Below the pieces are notes generated by a model that made no database searches, was not told the DNA's origin, and saw only the letters and a list, made by a program, of their open reading frames with translations. The translations under genes and the position numbers were made by a program. Below, in pieces: positions 9,194-18,390 of a DNA stretch of 64,000 nt. This DNA comes from Chersky-840 sp963838775 (lineage in GTDB: Bacteria > Actinomycetota > Acidimicrobiia > Acidimicrobiales > UBA8190): the NCBI GenBank assembly GCA_963838775.1, contig CAWISP010000039.1, forward strand, positions 62,001 through 126,000, read 5' to 3'. Every line of letters starts with the position of its first letter. The stretch's first letter is position 1.

Positions 9194-10354
9194 GTGACAA
9201 ACTCGATCGGGCCCCTCGTCCCCGCCGACGAAGGCCTGAGTCACCAGATCACCGACACCTTCGCCGTTGTGGCCACGAGCGACCTCTCGTGGACCGAGAA
9301 GATCTGCGCCATGGCGGCGGCCAAGGACGGGACCCTGCAGTTGGGGTTCGGCCTCGGCAAGTACCCCAACCGCAACGTGATGGACGGGTACGCGGGGATC
9401 TCCCGGGGCATCGAGCAGCGCACCGTGCGGGCCAGCCGACGCCTCGACTCCGCCCCCGCCGTCACCACCGTCGGACCGATTCGCTACGAGGTCGTGGATC
9501 CCCTGCGTTCGGTCCGATTCGTCCTCGAAGCCAACGACGCCCAGCCGATCGCCTTCGACTGGCTGTTCGAGTGCATCGTGCCACCCGCGCTCGAGGACCG
9601 TACCCACATGCGCCAGGGATTCCGGGTGGGCTCCGATCTGGTGCGTTACCACCAGATCGGGCTCGCCTCGGGGTGGGTGGAGGTCGACGGCGCCCGCACC
9701 GAGATCTCCCCCGACACCTGGGTGTCCACGCGCGACCACTCCTGGGGCGTGCGCTATGACGTCGGGCTCCCGCCCCGGGACCTCGAACCGCGCGACCCGT
9801 TGGCGGGACTGTCGTTCCGCATGATCTGGAGCCCGATCGCGATGCAGCGTGCCGACGGCACCCGGTACGGGCTGTTCCTCCACTACCAGATCGTCCAGGG
9901 ACCGGGCTTCACCTACAAACAAGTCGTCATGGGCGGCGTCGAGCACCCCGACGGGACCGTCGAGCGCTTCGTCGACCTCGAGCCCGCGCTGGCCTTCGAC
10001 CCCGCCAACCGCCGGCTGCGCGGCGGGACGATCGATGCCCGCACCGCTGACGGCAACGTCCGCACCCTCGAAATCGAAGCCGTGTCGGACACAGGCTTTC
10101 ACCTCGGTGCCGGGCTGTACTTCGGGCTCGACGGCCACCATCACGGAGAATGGCGCGGCGACCTCGCCGTGGAGGGGGAGCACATCCCCGATTGCGCCGA
10201 CCCGGTGGCGGCCCGGCGACTGCACCAGATCCGGGACACGGTCGTCCACGTCGTCGATCCCGTCGGGGGCGGTGAGGGATGGGGCAACTGCCAACCCATC
10301 ATCACCGGCGGTGACGACGGCCTCGGCCTTGCTGCCGAAGACAGCTTCATGTAG
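9194..10354 (+). CDS. Actinobacterial beta-rich protein of unknown function, lipocalin/AttH-CrtC-like (copy 2)
   Basis: A 386-residue paralogue of the product of 6896-8026. Shared landmarks are LGKYPNRNVMDGYAG near residue 54, the HMRQGFRV segment, and DTWVSTRDHSWGVR near residue 176. The C-terminal half differs more, carrying the HHHGEWRGDLAVEGE segment where copy 1 has SHGQWRGRGFTEG. It starts with GTG 25 bp after the kinase gene; no strong ribosome binding site is visible, so the start is uncertain by several codons. No signal peptide or membrane segment is seen. Two diverged copies flanking one kinase suggest either subunits of one complex or enzymes for successive steps. The function is unknown. 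Confidence 0.72.
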   Translation: MTNSIGPLVPADEGLSHQITDTFAVVATSDLSWTEKICAMAAAKDGTLQLGFGLGKYPNRNVMDGYAGISRGIEQRTVRASRRLDSAPAVTTVGPIRYEVVDPLRSVRFVLEANDAQPIAFDWLFECIVPPALEDRTHMRQGFRVGSDLVRYHQIGLASGWVEVDGARTEISPDTWVSTRDHSWGVRYDVGLPPRDLEPRDPLAGLSFRMIWSPIAMQRADGTRYGLFLHYQIVQGPGFTYKQVVMGGVEHPDGTVERFVDLEPALAFDPANRRLRGGTIDARTADGNVRTLEIEAVSDTGFHLGAGLYFGLDGHHHGEWRGDLAVEGEHIPDCADPVAARRLHQIRDTVVHVVDPVGGGEGWGNCQPIITGGDDGLGLAAEDSFM

Positions 10355-10944
10355 TGCACGGGGGTTCATGCATGCACGGGCGCGGCGTCGTCGACGCAAG
10401 ATCACTCGCTCAGCGCGTCAGCGACACTGCGAAGAGCAACCACGCTGCGCGCCACGACAGTCACCAGGAAGACCCACAACTGCGGGTTGGGAAATGGGCG
10501 ATCGTGATCCGACCCGTGTGACGATTGCGAAACATCCAGTCCATGAGCGACGCCGGCGCGCCGTGCCGCTCGGGCTCTGGCTCGACGTCGACAGGCTGGG
10601 CACCCACGCCACCAGTGTGCCCGACCCCAGGTCGAGCAGCCTTCGTCCCGACATCAGGGTCGCGTCGGGGTGATGCCGGATTTCGTGTCACCCCGTTCCA
10701 CGCCACACTGATACCTTGAACATACCGACACGTTGAACACACCGAGACTTCGCGCCGTATACCGAAGATCCGCACGAATGATCGAACCGCGGTGTCTTTG
10801 AGCGGACAAGCACCCGGGCTCGGTGCGCAGGGACCCGATCCCCTGCAGGAAGACTGGAACGGACCACCCATTGCTCACGCCGCGAGACCTGGTCATGTCT
10901 CAGGACGACGCGCACGGCCACGACGCCATCAAGGACGGAGATCC
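10355..10944. other. Intergenic region before the ABC transporter; short direct repeat
   Basis: No convincing coding frame was found in these 590 bases. At 10714-10747 two 17-bp units share the core TTGAACAYACCGA (first core at 10716, second at 10733), arranged as direct repeats. They could be half-sites of a regulator binding site for the downstream ABC transporter operon, or chance similarity. Confidence 0.4.
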
Positions 10945-11716
10945 ATGACCATCACCGACCACGCCTCGACGGGGACACCGCCGAGCTCGGGAACGCCGGC
11001 GGCGCGCGCCATCGATCTCGCCAAGATCTACGGCAAGGGCGATGCCGCCGTGCACGCCCTGGCGGGCGTGAACGTGGAGTTCCGGCGCGGGCAGTTCACC
11101 GCGGTGATGGGCCCGTCAGGCTCCGGGAAGTCCACCCTGATGCACTGCATGGCGGGACTCGACACCCCCACGTCGGGCCATTCCTATGTCGGAGACCAGG
11201 ACATCGGGCTGCTCGACGACGCGGGGCTGACCCAGATGCGCCGTGACCGGGTCGGATTCGTCTTCCAGTCCTTCAATCTCGTACCCACCCTGACCGCTCG
11301 GGAGAACATCACGCTGCCGTCTGATCTCGCCGGGAAGAAGGTCGATCAAGCGTGGTTCGACTATCTCGTCGGCCAGCTCGGCATCGGTGACCGGCTGTCA
11401 CACCGGCCCCAGGAATTGTCGGGCGGCCAACAGCAGCGCGCCGCGTGTGCGCGGGCCCTGATCGGTCGGCCCGACCCTGATCTTCGCCCACGAGCCTACC
11501 GGCAACCTCGACTCGAACTCGTCCGCGGAGATGCTCGGCTTCCTGCGTCGGTCGGTGACGGAATTCAACCAGTCGATCGTCATGGTCACCCACGATCCCC
11601 GCGGTGCCGCCTTCGCCGATCGGGTCGTCTTCCTCGCTGACGGCCAGGTCGTGGGAGAGATGTCCTCACGCACCGCCGACTCGGTGCTGGAGCACATGAA
11701 ACAGCTGGGGCACTGA
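10945..11716 (+). pseudogene. ABC transporter ATP-binding protein (MacB/LolD-like), one frameshift
   Basis: Would encode about 256 residues, normal for a MacB/LolD/FtsE-type ATPase. The ATG frame contains Walker A (GPSGSGKST), the Q-loop (FVFQSFNLVPTL) and the ABC signature LSGGQQQR. At about 11475 the frame shifts by one base; the remaining Walker B, D-loop (EPTGNLDS) and H-loop (MVTHDPR) continue in another frame to a stop at 11714-11716. Walker B also reads LIFAHEPTG, with His where the magnesium-binding Asp is expected. The intact signature and tail suggest a sequence error or very recent damage. The permease gene starts one base after the stop, so the two form an efflux or lipoprotein-release type transporter. 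Confidence 0.88.
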
Positions 11717-11717
11717 C

Positions 11718-14248
11718 ATGTGGAAGGTCACGATCAAGGGCCTCCTCGCCCACAAACTGCGGCTGGTGCTCACCGGTCTCGCCATCGTGCTGGGGGTGAC
11801 GTTCATCTCGGGGACGTTCGTCCTCACCGACACCCTGCACAACACGTTCACCACGCTGTTCGGTCACATCTATCAGAACATCGACTTCGAGGTTCGTGGG
11901 AAGGCGGTCCTTACCAACAGCGGGGGCGGTAGTGTTGAGCGCAAACCGATCTCGGCGTCGATCGTCAACGACGTCCGCCGGGTCCCCGGCGTGTCGTATG
12001 CCGACGGAACCGTGAGCGGCATCGCCCAGTTCGTCTCCCCCGGCGGCAAGGCCATCAGCACGGGAGGGGCGCCCACGCTGGGCCTGTCGTTCGATCCCAA
12101 CTCGCAGCTTTCGTCGCTGCGCCTGGCGCAGGGCACGGCCCCCACCACACCGAACCAGGTGGTGATGGACGAGGGCACGGCCCAGAAGTACCACTTCAAG
12201 GTCGGCGACCACGTGCGGATCCTCTTGTACGGGCCTCCGCAGACCTTCACGATCTCCGGCTTGGTCAAGTTCGGGACGGCGGACAATCTGGCCGGGGCCA
12301 CGATCGCGGCGTTCGACCTGCCAACGGCGCAGCTCCTCTTCAACGAGACGGGGCGCTTCGATGCCATCGACGTGCTGGCCAAGCCGGGGGTCGACAAGGC
12401 GACCGTCCAACACGCCATCGCCAGGACCCTGCCGGCCGGGGTCGAGGTCGTGACCGGGCAGACGGTGGCGAACGAGCAGACGAACAACGTCAACCAGGCT
12501 CTCGGATTCTTCTCGACCGCCCTGCTCGTGTTCGCCTTCATCTCGCTGTTCGTGGGTGGATTCACGATCTTCAACACGTTCTCGATCCTCGTGGGCCAGC
12601 GCACCCGGGAGCTCGCCTTGCTCCGGATCGTCGGAGCCAGCCGGCGACAGGTGTTCCGATCCGTCCTCGTCGAGGCCGCCATCCTCGGGTTGGTTGCCTC
12701 GCTGATCGGTCTCGGCCTGGGTGTCCTTGCCGCGTTGGGACTCGTGGCCCTGCTCAAGGGTTTTGGGATCTCGCTCCCATCGGGATCGCTCGTCTTCGAG
12801 GCGCGCACCGTCATCGCCGGCATCGTCGTGGGTCTCGGAGTGACCGTGATCTCGGCGATCAGCCCGGCGCGGCGCGCCGTGCGGATCCCGCCCGTGGCGG
12901 CTCTGGTCGACTACCAGGGGGAGCAGGGGGAGTCGTCGCGACGACGGATCGTCATCGGCACGATCATTGCCGTCCTGGGCGTCGCCGCCCTCGCACTCGG
13001 TCTGACCAAGCCGGCGATCCAATTTGTCGGGATCGGCGCCGTCGCCGTTTTCATCGGCATCGGCATGCTGGCGCCGATCGTGGCGCGCCCCATGGCGAGC
13101 ACCCTGGGTCGGCCCCTGGCGCGCGCCTTTCGGATCTCGGGAAAGTTGGGCCGGGAGAACTCGATGCGAAGTCCACGCCGGACGGCGCAGACAGCGGCCG
13201 CCCTCATGGTCGGTTTGGCCCTCGTGTCCACCATCACGGTGTTCGGAGCCTCGTTGTCGAAGTCAGCCACGAGCAGTGTCGATAATGCCGTCAGCGCCGT
13301 CTACATCATCACCGCAACAGGTTCCGGTAGCGGCGGGTTCAGCAATTCGGTGGCGGCTGCCGCAGCGCGTGTGCCGGGGGTCGCCACCACCTCCACGGTC
13401 TACAGCGACGAGTTCGAGTTCCGGAACTCGCTTTCCAGCGTGACCGCAGTCTCGCCGCATCATCTGGCCGACACCATCATCCTGCGCATGGATTCCGGGA
13501 CAGGGGCCCCTGCCCTCAGCGCCAACGAGCTGTTGATCGACACGACCACGGCGAACTCCGATCACCTCTCGGTGGGGTCCGTCGTGCCGGTGAAGTTCGC
13601 CGAGACGGGTCTTCGACCATGCGGATCGGCGGGATCTACAAGCCGAACGCGCTGTTGGGCAGCTTTCTCGTCGGTGACGGATTCTTCCTGTCTCACTTCA
13701 ACAACCCGCTCCCCGTCGCCGTGCTGTTGAGCACCACGACCGGCACTCCCGATATCACGACGGCGGTGTCGGGTGGGCTCAGGGCCTATCCGAACATCCA
13801 GATCCAGACACGGGCCCAGTTCGAACGGTCACAACAGGCTCAGGTCAACAAGTTGCTCGGCCTCGTCTACGCCCTGCTGGCCCTGGCTGTCGTCATCGCC
13901 CTCATCGGCATCGTGAACACCCTCATGCTGTCGGTGTTCGAGCGCACGCACGAGATCGGACTGCTCCGGGCCGTCGGCATGAAACGCCGCCAGGTCAAGG
14001 CGATGATCCGTTCGGAAGCCGTGATCCTGGCACTGTTCGGGGCGATCATCGGCATCGTTGTCGGAACCGCGCTCGGCACGGCGTTCGCCGCCTCGTTGAA
14101 GCAACAGGGGATCACCGACATCGTGATTCCCTACGGGAACCTGGTGGTGTTCCTCATCATCGCGGGCCTGCTGGGCCTTGGGGCGGCCTCTTGGCCGGCG
14201 CGCCGCGCGGCGCGGCTCGATGTTCTGGCCGCCATTGCTGCCGATTGA
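11718..14248 (+). pseudogene. FtsX/MacB-family ABC permease, one frameshift
   Basis: Would encode about 843 residues, the usual size for large actinobacterial FtsX-type permeases with two FtsX modules. An N-terminal membrane segment (VLTGLAIVLGVTFISGTFVL) is followed by an extracytoplasmic domain, a block of membrane segments around residues 255-390, further segments around 415-455, a second extracytoplasmic domain and a C-terminal block. The frame is lost at about 13606; the rest (from RIGGIYKPNALLG to AAIAAD) continues in another frame to 14248, including the conserved ERTHEIGLLRAVGMKRRQ loop. It is adjacent to the ATPase gene. Such pairs export peptides, lipids or antibiotics; the substrate is unknown. 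Confidence 0.88.
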
Positions 14249-14319
14249 TCGCCGCCCCACGGTGAGTCGCCTCGCGTCGGCCGCCTGCCAAGTCGTGTTG
14301 GAACAGGCAGACTGCAGCC

Positions 14320-14712
14320 ATGATCGAACTGATATCGCATCCGACCGTGCTCCAGGCGGCGGGAACACCTCCGAAGACGATCTCCGAGTTCGTGGGGCGA
14401 CTGACGACGGGGTCGGCGTCGGTGTCCGTCGCCATCATGGACAGTCCATCGGGGTGGGCAGAGCCGGGTCAGCGGCCCCAGTTCGACGAGTACACCGTGG
14501 TCCTCGAGGGGGAGGTCCACATCGACACCGAGCACGGATCGATCACGGTCGCCGCCGGTCAAGCGGCACGAGCACCCGCCGGTACTTGGGTGCGGTACTC
14601 CACCCCGGGTCCCGGCGGCGCCCGCTACGTCGCGGTGTGCACGCCGGCCTTTTCGCCCGATGCCGTCAACCGGGACGACGAAGCCGACCCCGCGTCCTCG
14701 GCGGGACAGTAG
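14320..14712 (+). CDS. Small cupin-domain protein
   Basis: A 130-residue single-domain cupin. The two conserved cupin segments are visible: PGQRPQFDEYTVVLEGEVHI (residues 48-67) and RAPAGTWVRYSTPGPGGARY near residues 85-104. The usual metal-binding His residues of motif 1 are largely absent (Gln/Asp/Glu instead), so it may bind a ligand rather than a catalytic metal. The C-terminal 20 residues are acidic and low complexity. It stands alone, 71 bp after the permease and convergent with the following VOC gene. No function is assigned. Confidence 0.7.
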   Translation: MIELISHPTVLQAAGTPPKTISEFVGRLTTGSASVSVAIMDSPSGWAEPGQRPQFDEYTVVLEGEVHIDTEHGSITVAAGQAARAPAGTWVRYSTPGPGGARYVAVCTPAFSPDAVNRDDEADPASSAGQ

Positions 14713-14728
14713 GGCGTCCCGACCTTCC

Positions 14729-15271
14729 TCAGATGTCGATGGTGCGGATCGGGTCGGTGCCGTCCCATCCCACGCTCTGGGCGTGCATGTGTTCGAAGAA
14801 CCCACCGAACCCGCTCGTCTCGACGACCTCGTTCACGGTCCCGCCGTGGCTCGGGGAGTCGAAGTAGGCGAATCGCTGGTCGGCGGTGAGCCCGCGCCCC
14901 TCGTAGTACGGCGTGCGGCCCCGGGCGAGGTAGGCAGCCATGGCGGAGTCGAATTCGTTCGTGAAATGGGCGACGTGGTGGAGACCGCTCCCGAAGGCGC
15001 GTCGGAAATCGCGATACGGGGACGGCTCGTCATCGAGGGGCTGGATCAGCTCGACCTGGAGATCGCCCGAATACGTGATGGCCACGGCGATGCGGGCGCC
15101 GGTGGGCTCCCCCCGGTAGACGAGGTCGTTGAGCGGCGGAGACGGCAGGTAGAAGAACGGGCCCACGTCGAGCGACCCGAGCCAGTACTCCATGGCGCCG
15201 GTGACATCGTCGACGACGTAGCCGAGCTGCGCGATCGGCCCCAGAGCCTGAACCGAAACGGGTGCCTCCAT
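14729..15271 (-). CDS. VOC (glyoxalase/dioxygenase-fold) protein
   Basis: A 180-residue protein with the vicinal-oxygen-chelate fold. It begins QLGYVVDDVTGAMEYWLGSL, the usual first beta-alpha-beta unit, and the second module starts with HHVAHFTNEFDSAMAAYLAR. Candidate metal ligands include His near residue 98 (GLHHVAHF) and Glu in NEVVETSG. ATG at 15271 was chosen because GGGAGGAG lies 6 nt upstream. It diverges from another VOC gene at 15460, with 188 bp between them, so the two may share a regulatory region. VOC proteins include lyases, isomerases and extradiol dioxygenases; the reaction is unknown. Confidence 0.82.
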   Translation of the reverse strand: MEAPVSVQALGPIAQLGYVVDDVTGAMEYWLGSLDVGPFFYLPSPPLNDLVYRGEPTGARIAVAITYSGDLQVELIQPLDDEPSPYRDFRRAFGSGLHHVAHFTNEFDSAMAAYLARGRTPYYEGRGLTADQRFAYFDSPSHGGTVNEVVETSGFGGFFEHMHAQSVGWDGTDPIRTIDI

Positions 15272-15459
15272 GGTGCTCCTCCCCTGGCGTGGCGGCCGGG
15301 ATCTCCACGGGATCGCGGCGGCCGAGGTCACTACAGTGACACGGCACCGAGACGGGCGCGGTCTCTCGAGACCCTCGGGACAGGACCCGACCCGACGGGG
15401 CGGAGATCGAGCAACACGAGATCCAGTAACGACGGAGATCCACGGACAACGGAGGAACC

Positions 15460-15858
15460 ATGGCAACAGCTCCGATCGCGGTGACGGGCTTCAGCCATGT
15501 CGCCATCTCGGTGACCGACCTCGAAGCGGCGCGCGCCTTCTATTGCGGCACCCTCGGCTTCGAGGAGCTCCCCCGGCCCGATCTGGGGATCCCAGGGATG
15601 TGGCTCAAGGTGGGGGCGCTCCAGCTCCACTTCATCGAGACCGACGAGATGCCGACACCGGGACGGGGCTTCCCCCACTACGCGCTGCACGTCCCCACCG
15701 ACCGGTTCGACGCCACCGTCGAGGCGCTGCGCGCCGCGGGCGTGCCGTTTCTGGGCGAACCGAGCTCGCGCGTCGATTTCGGCACGACGGTCCTGGCTGC
15801 ATTCGTGCACGACCCCGCCGGCAACTTCATCGAGCTCACCAACGTGGGCCCGGCCTGA
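15460..15858 (+). CDS. VOC (glyoxalase-fold) protein
   Basis: A 132-residue single VOC domain with two beta-alpha-beta units: FSHVAISVTDLEAARAFY (residues 11-28) and GFPHYALHVPTDRFDATVEA. Likely metal ligands are His13, His near residue 70 and Glu in GNFIELTNVG near the C terminus, a full HxxE-type set. CGGAGGAACC just before the ATG is a good ribosome binding site. It is divergent from the larger VOC gene at 14729-15271. The family includes methylmalonyl-CoA epimerase, glyoxalase I and fosfomycin-type resistance proteins; nothing here selects among them. Confidence 0.85.
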   Translation: MATAPIAVTGFSHVAISVTDLEAARAFYCGTLGFEELPRPDLGIPGMWLKVGALQLHFIETDEMPTPGRGFPHYALHVPTDRFDATVEALRAAGVPFLGEPSSRVDFGTTVLAAFVHDPAGNFIELTNVGPA

Positions 15859-15921
15859 TCCCGACCGCCGCCACCCCGCACCATTGATGTAGCCGTTCGG
15901 CGACGACCAATCGGCCCGGTG

Positions 15922-16272
15922 CTACAAGAGCGCCTTCGGCTCACGCCCGAGATGCTGAGGATGCCGACGGCCCCGGCGGCGGCTGATGCGAACCATGGCC
16001 ACCCCTCCGACCAGGAGCACGGCGGCGAAGCCGACGCTCTGCTCGATGTCCGCACCGGTGAAGGGCAGGCCGCCCGGGGTCGGGACGGACTCACTCTGAG
16101 GGGACAGGTGCGCGGGCGGCCCACTGGGAGCGACTGATGGCGCGCCTCCCACGATGCTGATCGGCGCGGGCCCACATCCCGTGTAGCACGACGGGTCGGC
16201 GAGGGCTGGGACCGATATCCCGATCGTGACCACGCTCGCCGTGAACACTCCCACGATGAACTTTCTGATCAC
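15922..16272 (-). CDS. Small secreted LPxTG-type cell-wall-anchor protein
   Basis: A 116-residue protein with all parts of a sortase substrate. The N terminus is a signal peptide (MIRKF, a hydrophobic core of about 15 residues, then PALADP cleavage region). A Pro/Ser-rich middle follows, then the sorting motif LPFTG at about residues 70-74, a hydrophobic segment SVGFAAVLLVGGVAMV, and a basic stop RISRRRGRR. The tail after the basic patch (HPQHLGREPKALL) is a little longer than usual. The start is GTG at 16272. The mature protein would be only about 45 residues with two Cys (CYTGC), so it could be a small wall-linked peptide. No sortase gene is in the window. Confidence 0.75.
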   Translation of the reverse strand: MIRKFIVGVFTASVVTIGISVPALADPSCYTGCGPAPISIVGGAPSVAPSGPPAHLSPQSESVPTPGGLPFTGADIEQSVGFAAVLLVGGVAMVRISRRRGRRHPQHLGREPKALL

Positions 16273-16394
16273 TGGTCACACGCTAACCGTCGAGACCATC
16301 ACAATCGCGGCATTCGCCACAGACGACCTCCGGGGCAGGAAGGCGTCGGGTGTGACCCGTGGCCCGGAGTGGGGACCGGGCCAGACCAGGCGGG

Positions 16395-18158
16395 TCAACC
16401 AAGGGCGACGACCGGGGCGTCGAGGAGATCGTTCCCCGTCGATCCGTGGAAATTGGCACCCCCGAAGGTGAAGACCCCGCCGTCGGCCCCGACCAACCAA
16501 TATCCGCCTCCACCAGGGAGGGGGCGCATACCCACGACCGGCTTGGAGAGGACGAGGGCACCGGTCGACCCGTAGAACGGTGCACCGAAGGAGAACACCC
16601 CGCCGTCCGAGGCCACCAGCCAGTAGCCCCCGCCCGGGTTGGCCGCCATGCCGACCACGGGCTTGTGCAGCTTCACTGCGCCCATCGAGCCCAGGAAGGC
16701 GGCGTCGCCGTAGGCGAACACCCCGCCGTCCGATGCCACCAGCCAGTACCCGTTGCCGTCGGGTGTGGCCGCCATGCCCACGATGGGGGCGGCGAGGTGC
16801 TTTCCCCCCATCGAGCCGAGGAACCGGGCATCGCCGTAGGAGAAGACCCCACCGTCGCGGGCCACCAGCCAGTACCCGTTGCCGTCGGGCGTGGCCGCCA
16901 TGCCCACGATGGGGGCGGCGAGGTGCTTTCCCCCCATCGAGCCGAGGAACCGGGCATCGCCGTAGGAGAAGACCCCACCGTCCGAGGCCACGAGCCAGTA
17001 CCCGTTGCCCGACGCGGTGTCGGCGGTGCCCACCACGGGCGCCGTGAGCGCCAACCCCCCCGCCGAGCCGTAGAAGCCGTCGCCGAAGGCGAACACACCG
17101 CCGTCGGCGGCCACCAACCGGTATCCCGGACCGGGCACATCGAGCACCCCCGCCTGGCCCGAGTTCGGGCTGACCATGAGCGAGGACTCGTCCACCGCCT
17201 CGAAGGCACTGGCAGGGATGTTCTTCAACTCGTCCACCAACGACAGCGGCCACGACGGGTCGGCGGTCCCTCCGAAGTACCAGTTGCTGCCGTTGTCGGC
17301 GAGGATCAGCCCGTAGTGCTGCATGGCCCGCAGGACGACCTGCGCCTGTGGTGAGAACCCGGAGATGTTGAAACTCGCCTTGAGCCGGAACCGGGCGCCC
17401 ATGGGGGGAAGCGAGGGGTCGCTGCGCGCCCCCGCTTCGTGCCGGGCGGGCCACAGATAACTCGTGTCCGTGGTCTCGGCTGTCATCCGAATGGCATGGG
17501 TGATCTGTCCTGACTGGACCTCGTCGTAGCGGAGCAGGCCCGGCATGATCGGGAGCCCTGCCGCGTCGGCAGACGTCCACCCCGCGGGCCGAAGGGCGTT
17601 GGAGCGGAGATTCCAGATGGCGCCGGATCCCGCCGTCGATCCCCCCGGGCTGTACTGCGCGTCGTAGAGCTCGTAGAGCGTGCAGGTGGTGGGGTCGATC
17701 ATGATGGCGTGCCGGTCGCCGGTCGAGCCCGCTCCCCCCTCGATGGGGGTGTCGGCCCCGAAGGGATACGGCCCCGGATCGCTCTCACTCGAGTACTGGA
17801 ACGACACGTTGACAAAGGGATGGCCCGGCGGCACCACGGTGTAGGGCATGCCGTAGGGATTCGACGGGTCACCCGACGGACCGAAATCCGGATGCAGGAA
17901 CGTCGTGGACGAGTCCATGCTGGCGAGCCATTGGGCACTGTGGATGTCGACGGGCAGCGACGAGATGTCGGTGTTCCAGATGTTGTCGGATGGGAACATC
18001 GGGCATCCTGCCGCCCCCGGAACCGGCGTCCCGGCCCGGGCCGGCCCGGCATCGACGGCGCCCGTGATCGAGAACACCGCCGTGCCGGCGAGAAGGAGGA
18101 CCCCCCATGCCGCCCATCGGGTGCGGGGCACGACGTGGCGCGACGACATCCCCCGCAT
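16395..18158 (-). CDS. Secreted protein with WLVASDGGVF-type C-terminal repeats
   Basis: A 587-residue exported protein. The N terminus is a signal peptide (basic MSSRHVVPRTR, a hydrophobic core ending near ITGA, AxA-type site). Residues of roughly 40-370 form a conserved extracellular domain (CPMFPSDNIWNTDISSLP, SNPYGMPYTVVPPGHPF) of unknown function seen in soil actinobacteria. The C-terminal part is six or seven repeats of about 42 residues, each with GYWLVASDGGVFxYGDAxF and ending near VGMAATPDG, a beta-propeller-like repeat common in Acidimicrobiia. Two neighbouring repeats are nearly identical in DNA. An alternative start three codons downstream (18149) is possible. It is divergent from the GH18 gene. 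Confidence 0.85.
   Translation of the reverse strand: MRGMSSRHVVPRTRWAAWGVLLLAGTAVFSITGAVDAGPARAGTPVPGAAGCPMFPSDNIWNTDISSLPVDIHSAQWLASMDSSTTFLHPDFGPSGDPSNPYGMPYTVVPPGHPFVNVSFQYSSESDPGPYPFGADTPIEGGAGSTGDRHAIMIDPTTCTLYELYDAQYSPGGSTAGSGAIWNLRSNALRPAGWTSADAAGLPIMPGLLRYDEVQSGQITHAIRMTAETTDTSYLWPARHEAGARSDPSLPPMGARFRLKASFNISGFSPQAQVVLRAMQHYGLILADNGSNWYFGGTADPSWPLSLVDELKNIPASAFEAVDESSLMVSPNSGQAGVLDVPGPGYRLVAADGGVFAFGDGFYGSAGGLALTAPVVGTADTASGNGYWLVASDGGVFSYGDARFLGSMGGKHLAAPIVGMAATPDGNGYWLVARDGGVFSYGDARFLGSMGGKHLAAPIVGMAATPDGNGYWLVASDGGVFAYGDAAFLGSMGAVKLHKPVVGMAANPGGGYWLVASDGGVFSFGAPFYGSTGALVLSKPVVGMRPLPGGGGYWLVGADGGVFTFGGANFHGSTGNDLLDAPVVALG
16741..16992. repeat. Two nearly identical 126-bp units inside the repeat protein
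   Basis: Units 16741-16866 and 16867-16992 differ at only a few bases (for example GGGTGTGGCC versus GGGCGTGGCC near their starts). Each encodes one 42-residue repeat of the secreted protein. The flanking repeats are clearly more diverged, so this pair reflects a recent duplication or gene conversion. Confidence 0.9.
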
Positions 18159-18390
18159 GCTCGGATCATCGGCATCCGGCCGCCCGGCACTGACGCCGGA
18201 CGCGAATCTTGGGCAGCCGTTGCTGCCCGACTGACCCCACCGGACGCGCTCGACGCGCGAGGCGGTCGGGGCCGCCCGCCCCGGACATTGAAGTTTTGGG
18301 CCGGCGATGCCGAAAACCTGGCAGGAAATCGGCGGAATCGGTCGTGCTCGTGTCAACTGACGTCACACCCACACCACAGGCTCGCCACGC

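Noticed and set aside
10461..10871. 136-codon open frame on the minus strand before the ABC transporter
   Set aside because: Pro/Arg/Cys-rich product without a domain or ribosome binding site, crossed by other open frames. Typical of non-coding GC-rich DNA.
16741..16992. CRISPR-like array, because of regular repeats
   Set aside because: The repeats are 126 bp, in frame, encode protein repeats and have no spacers.
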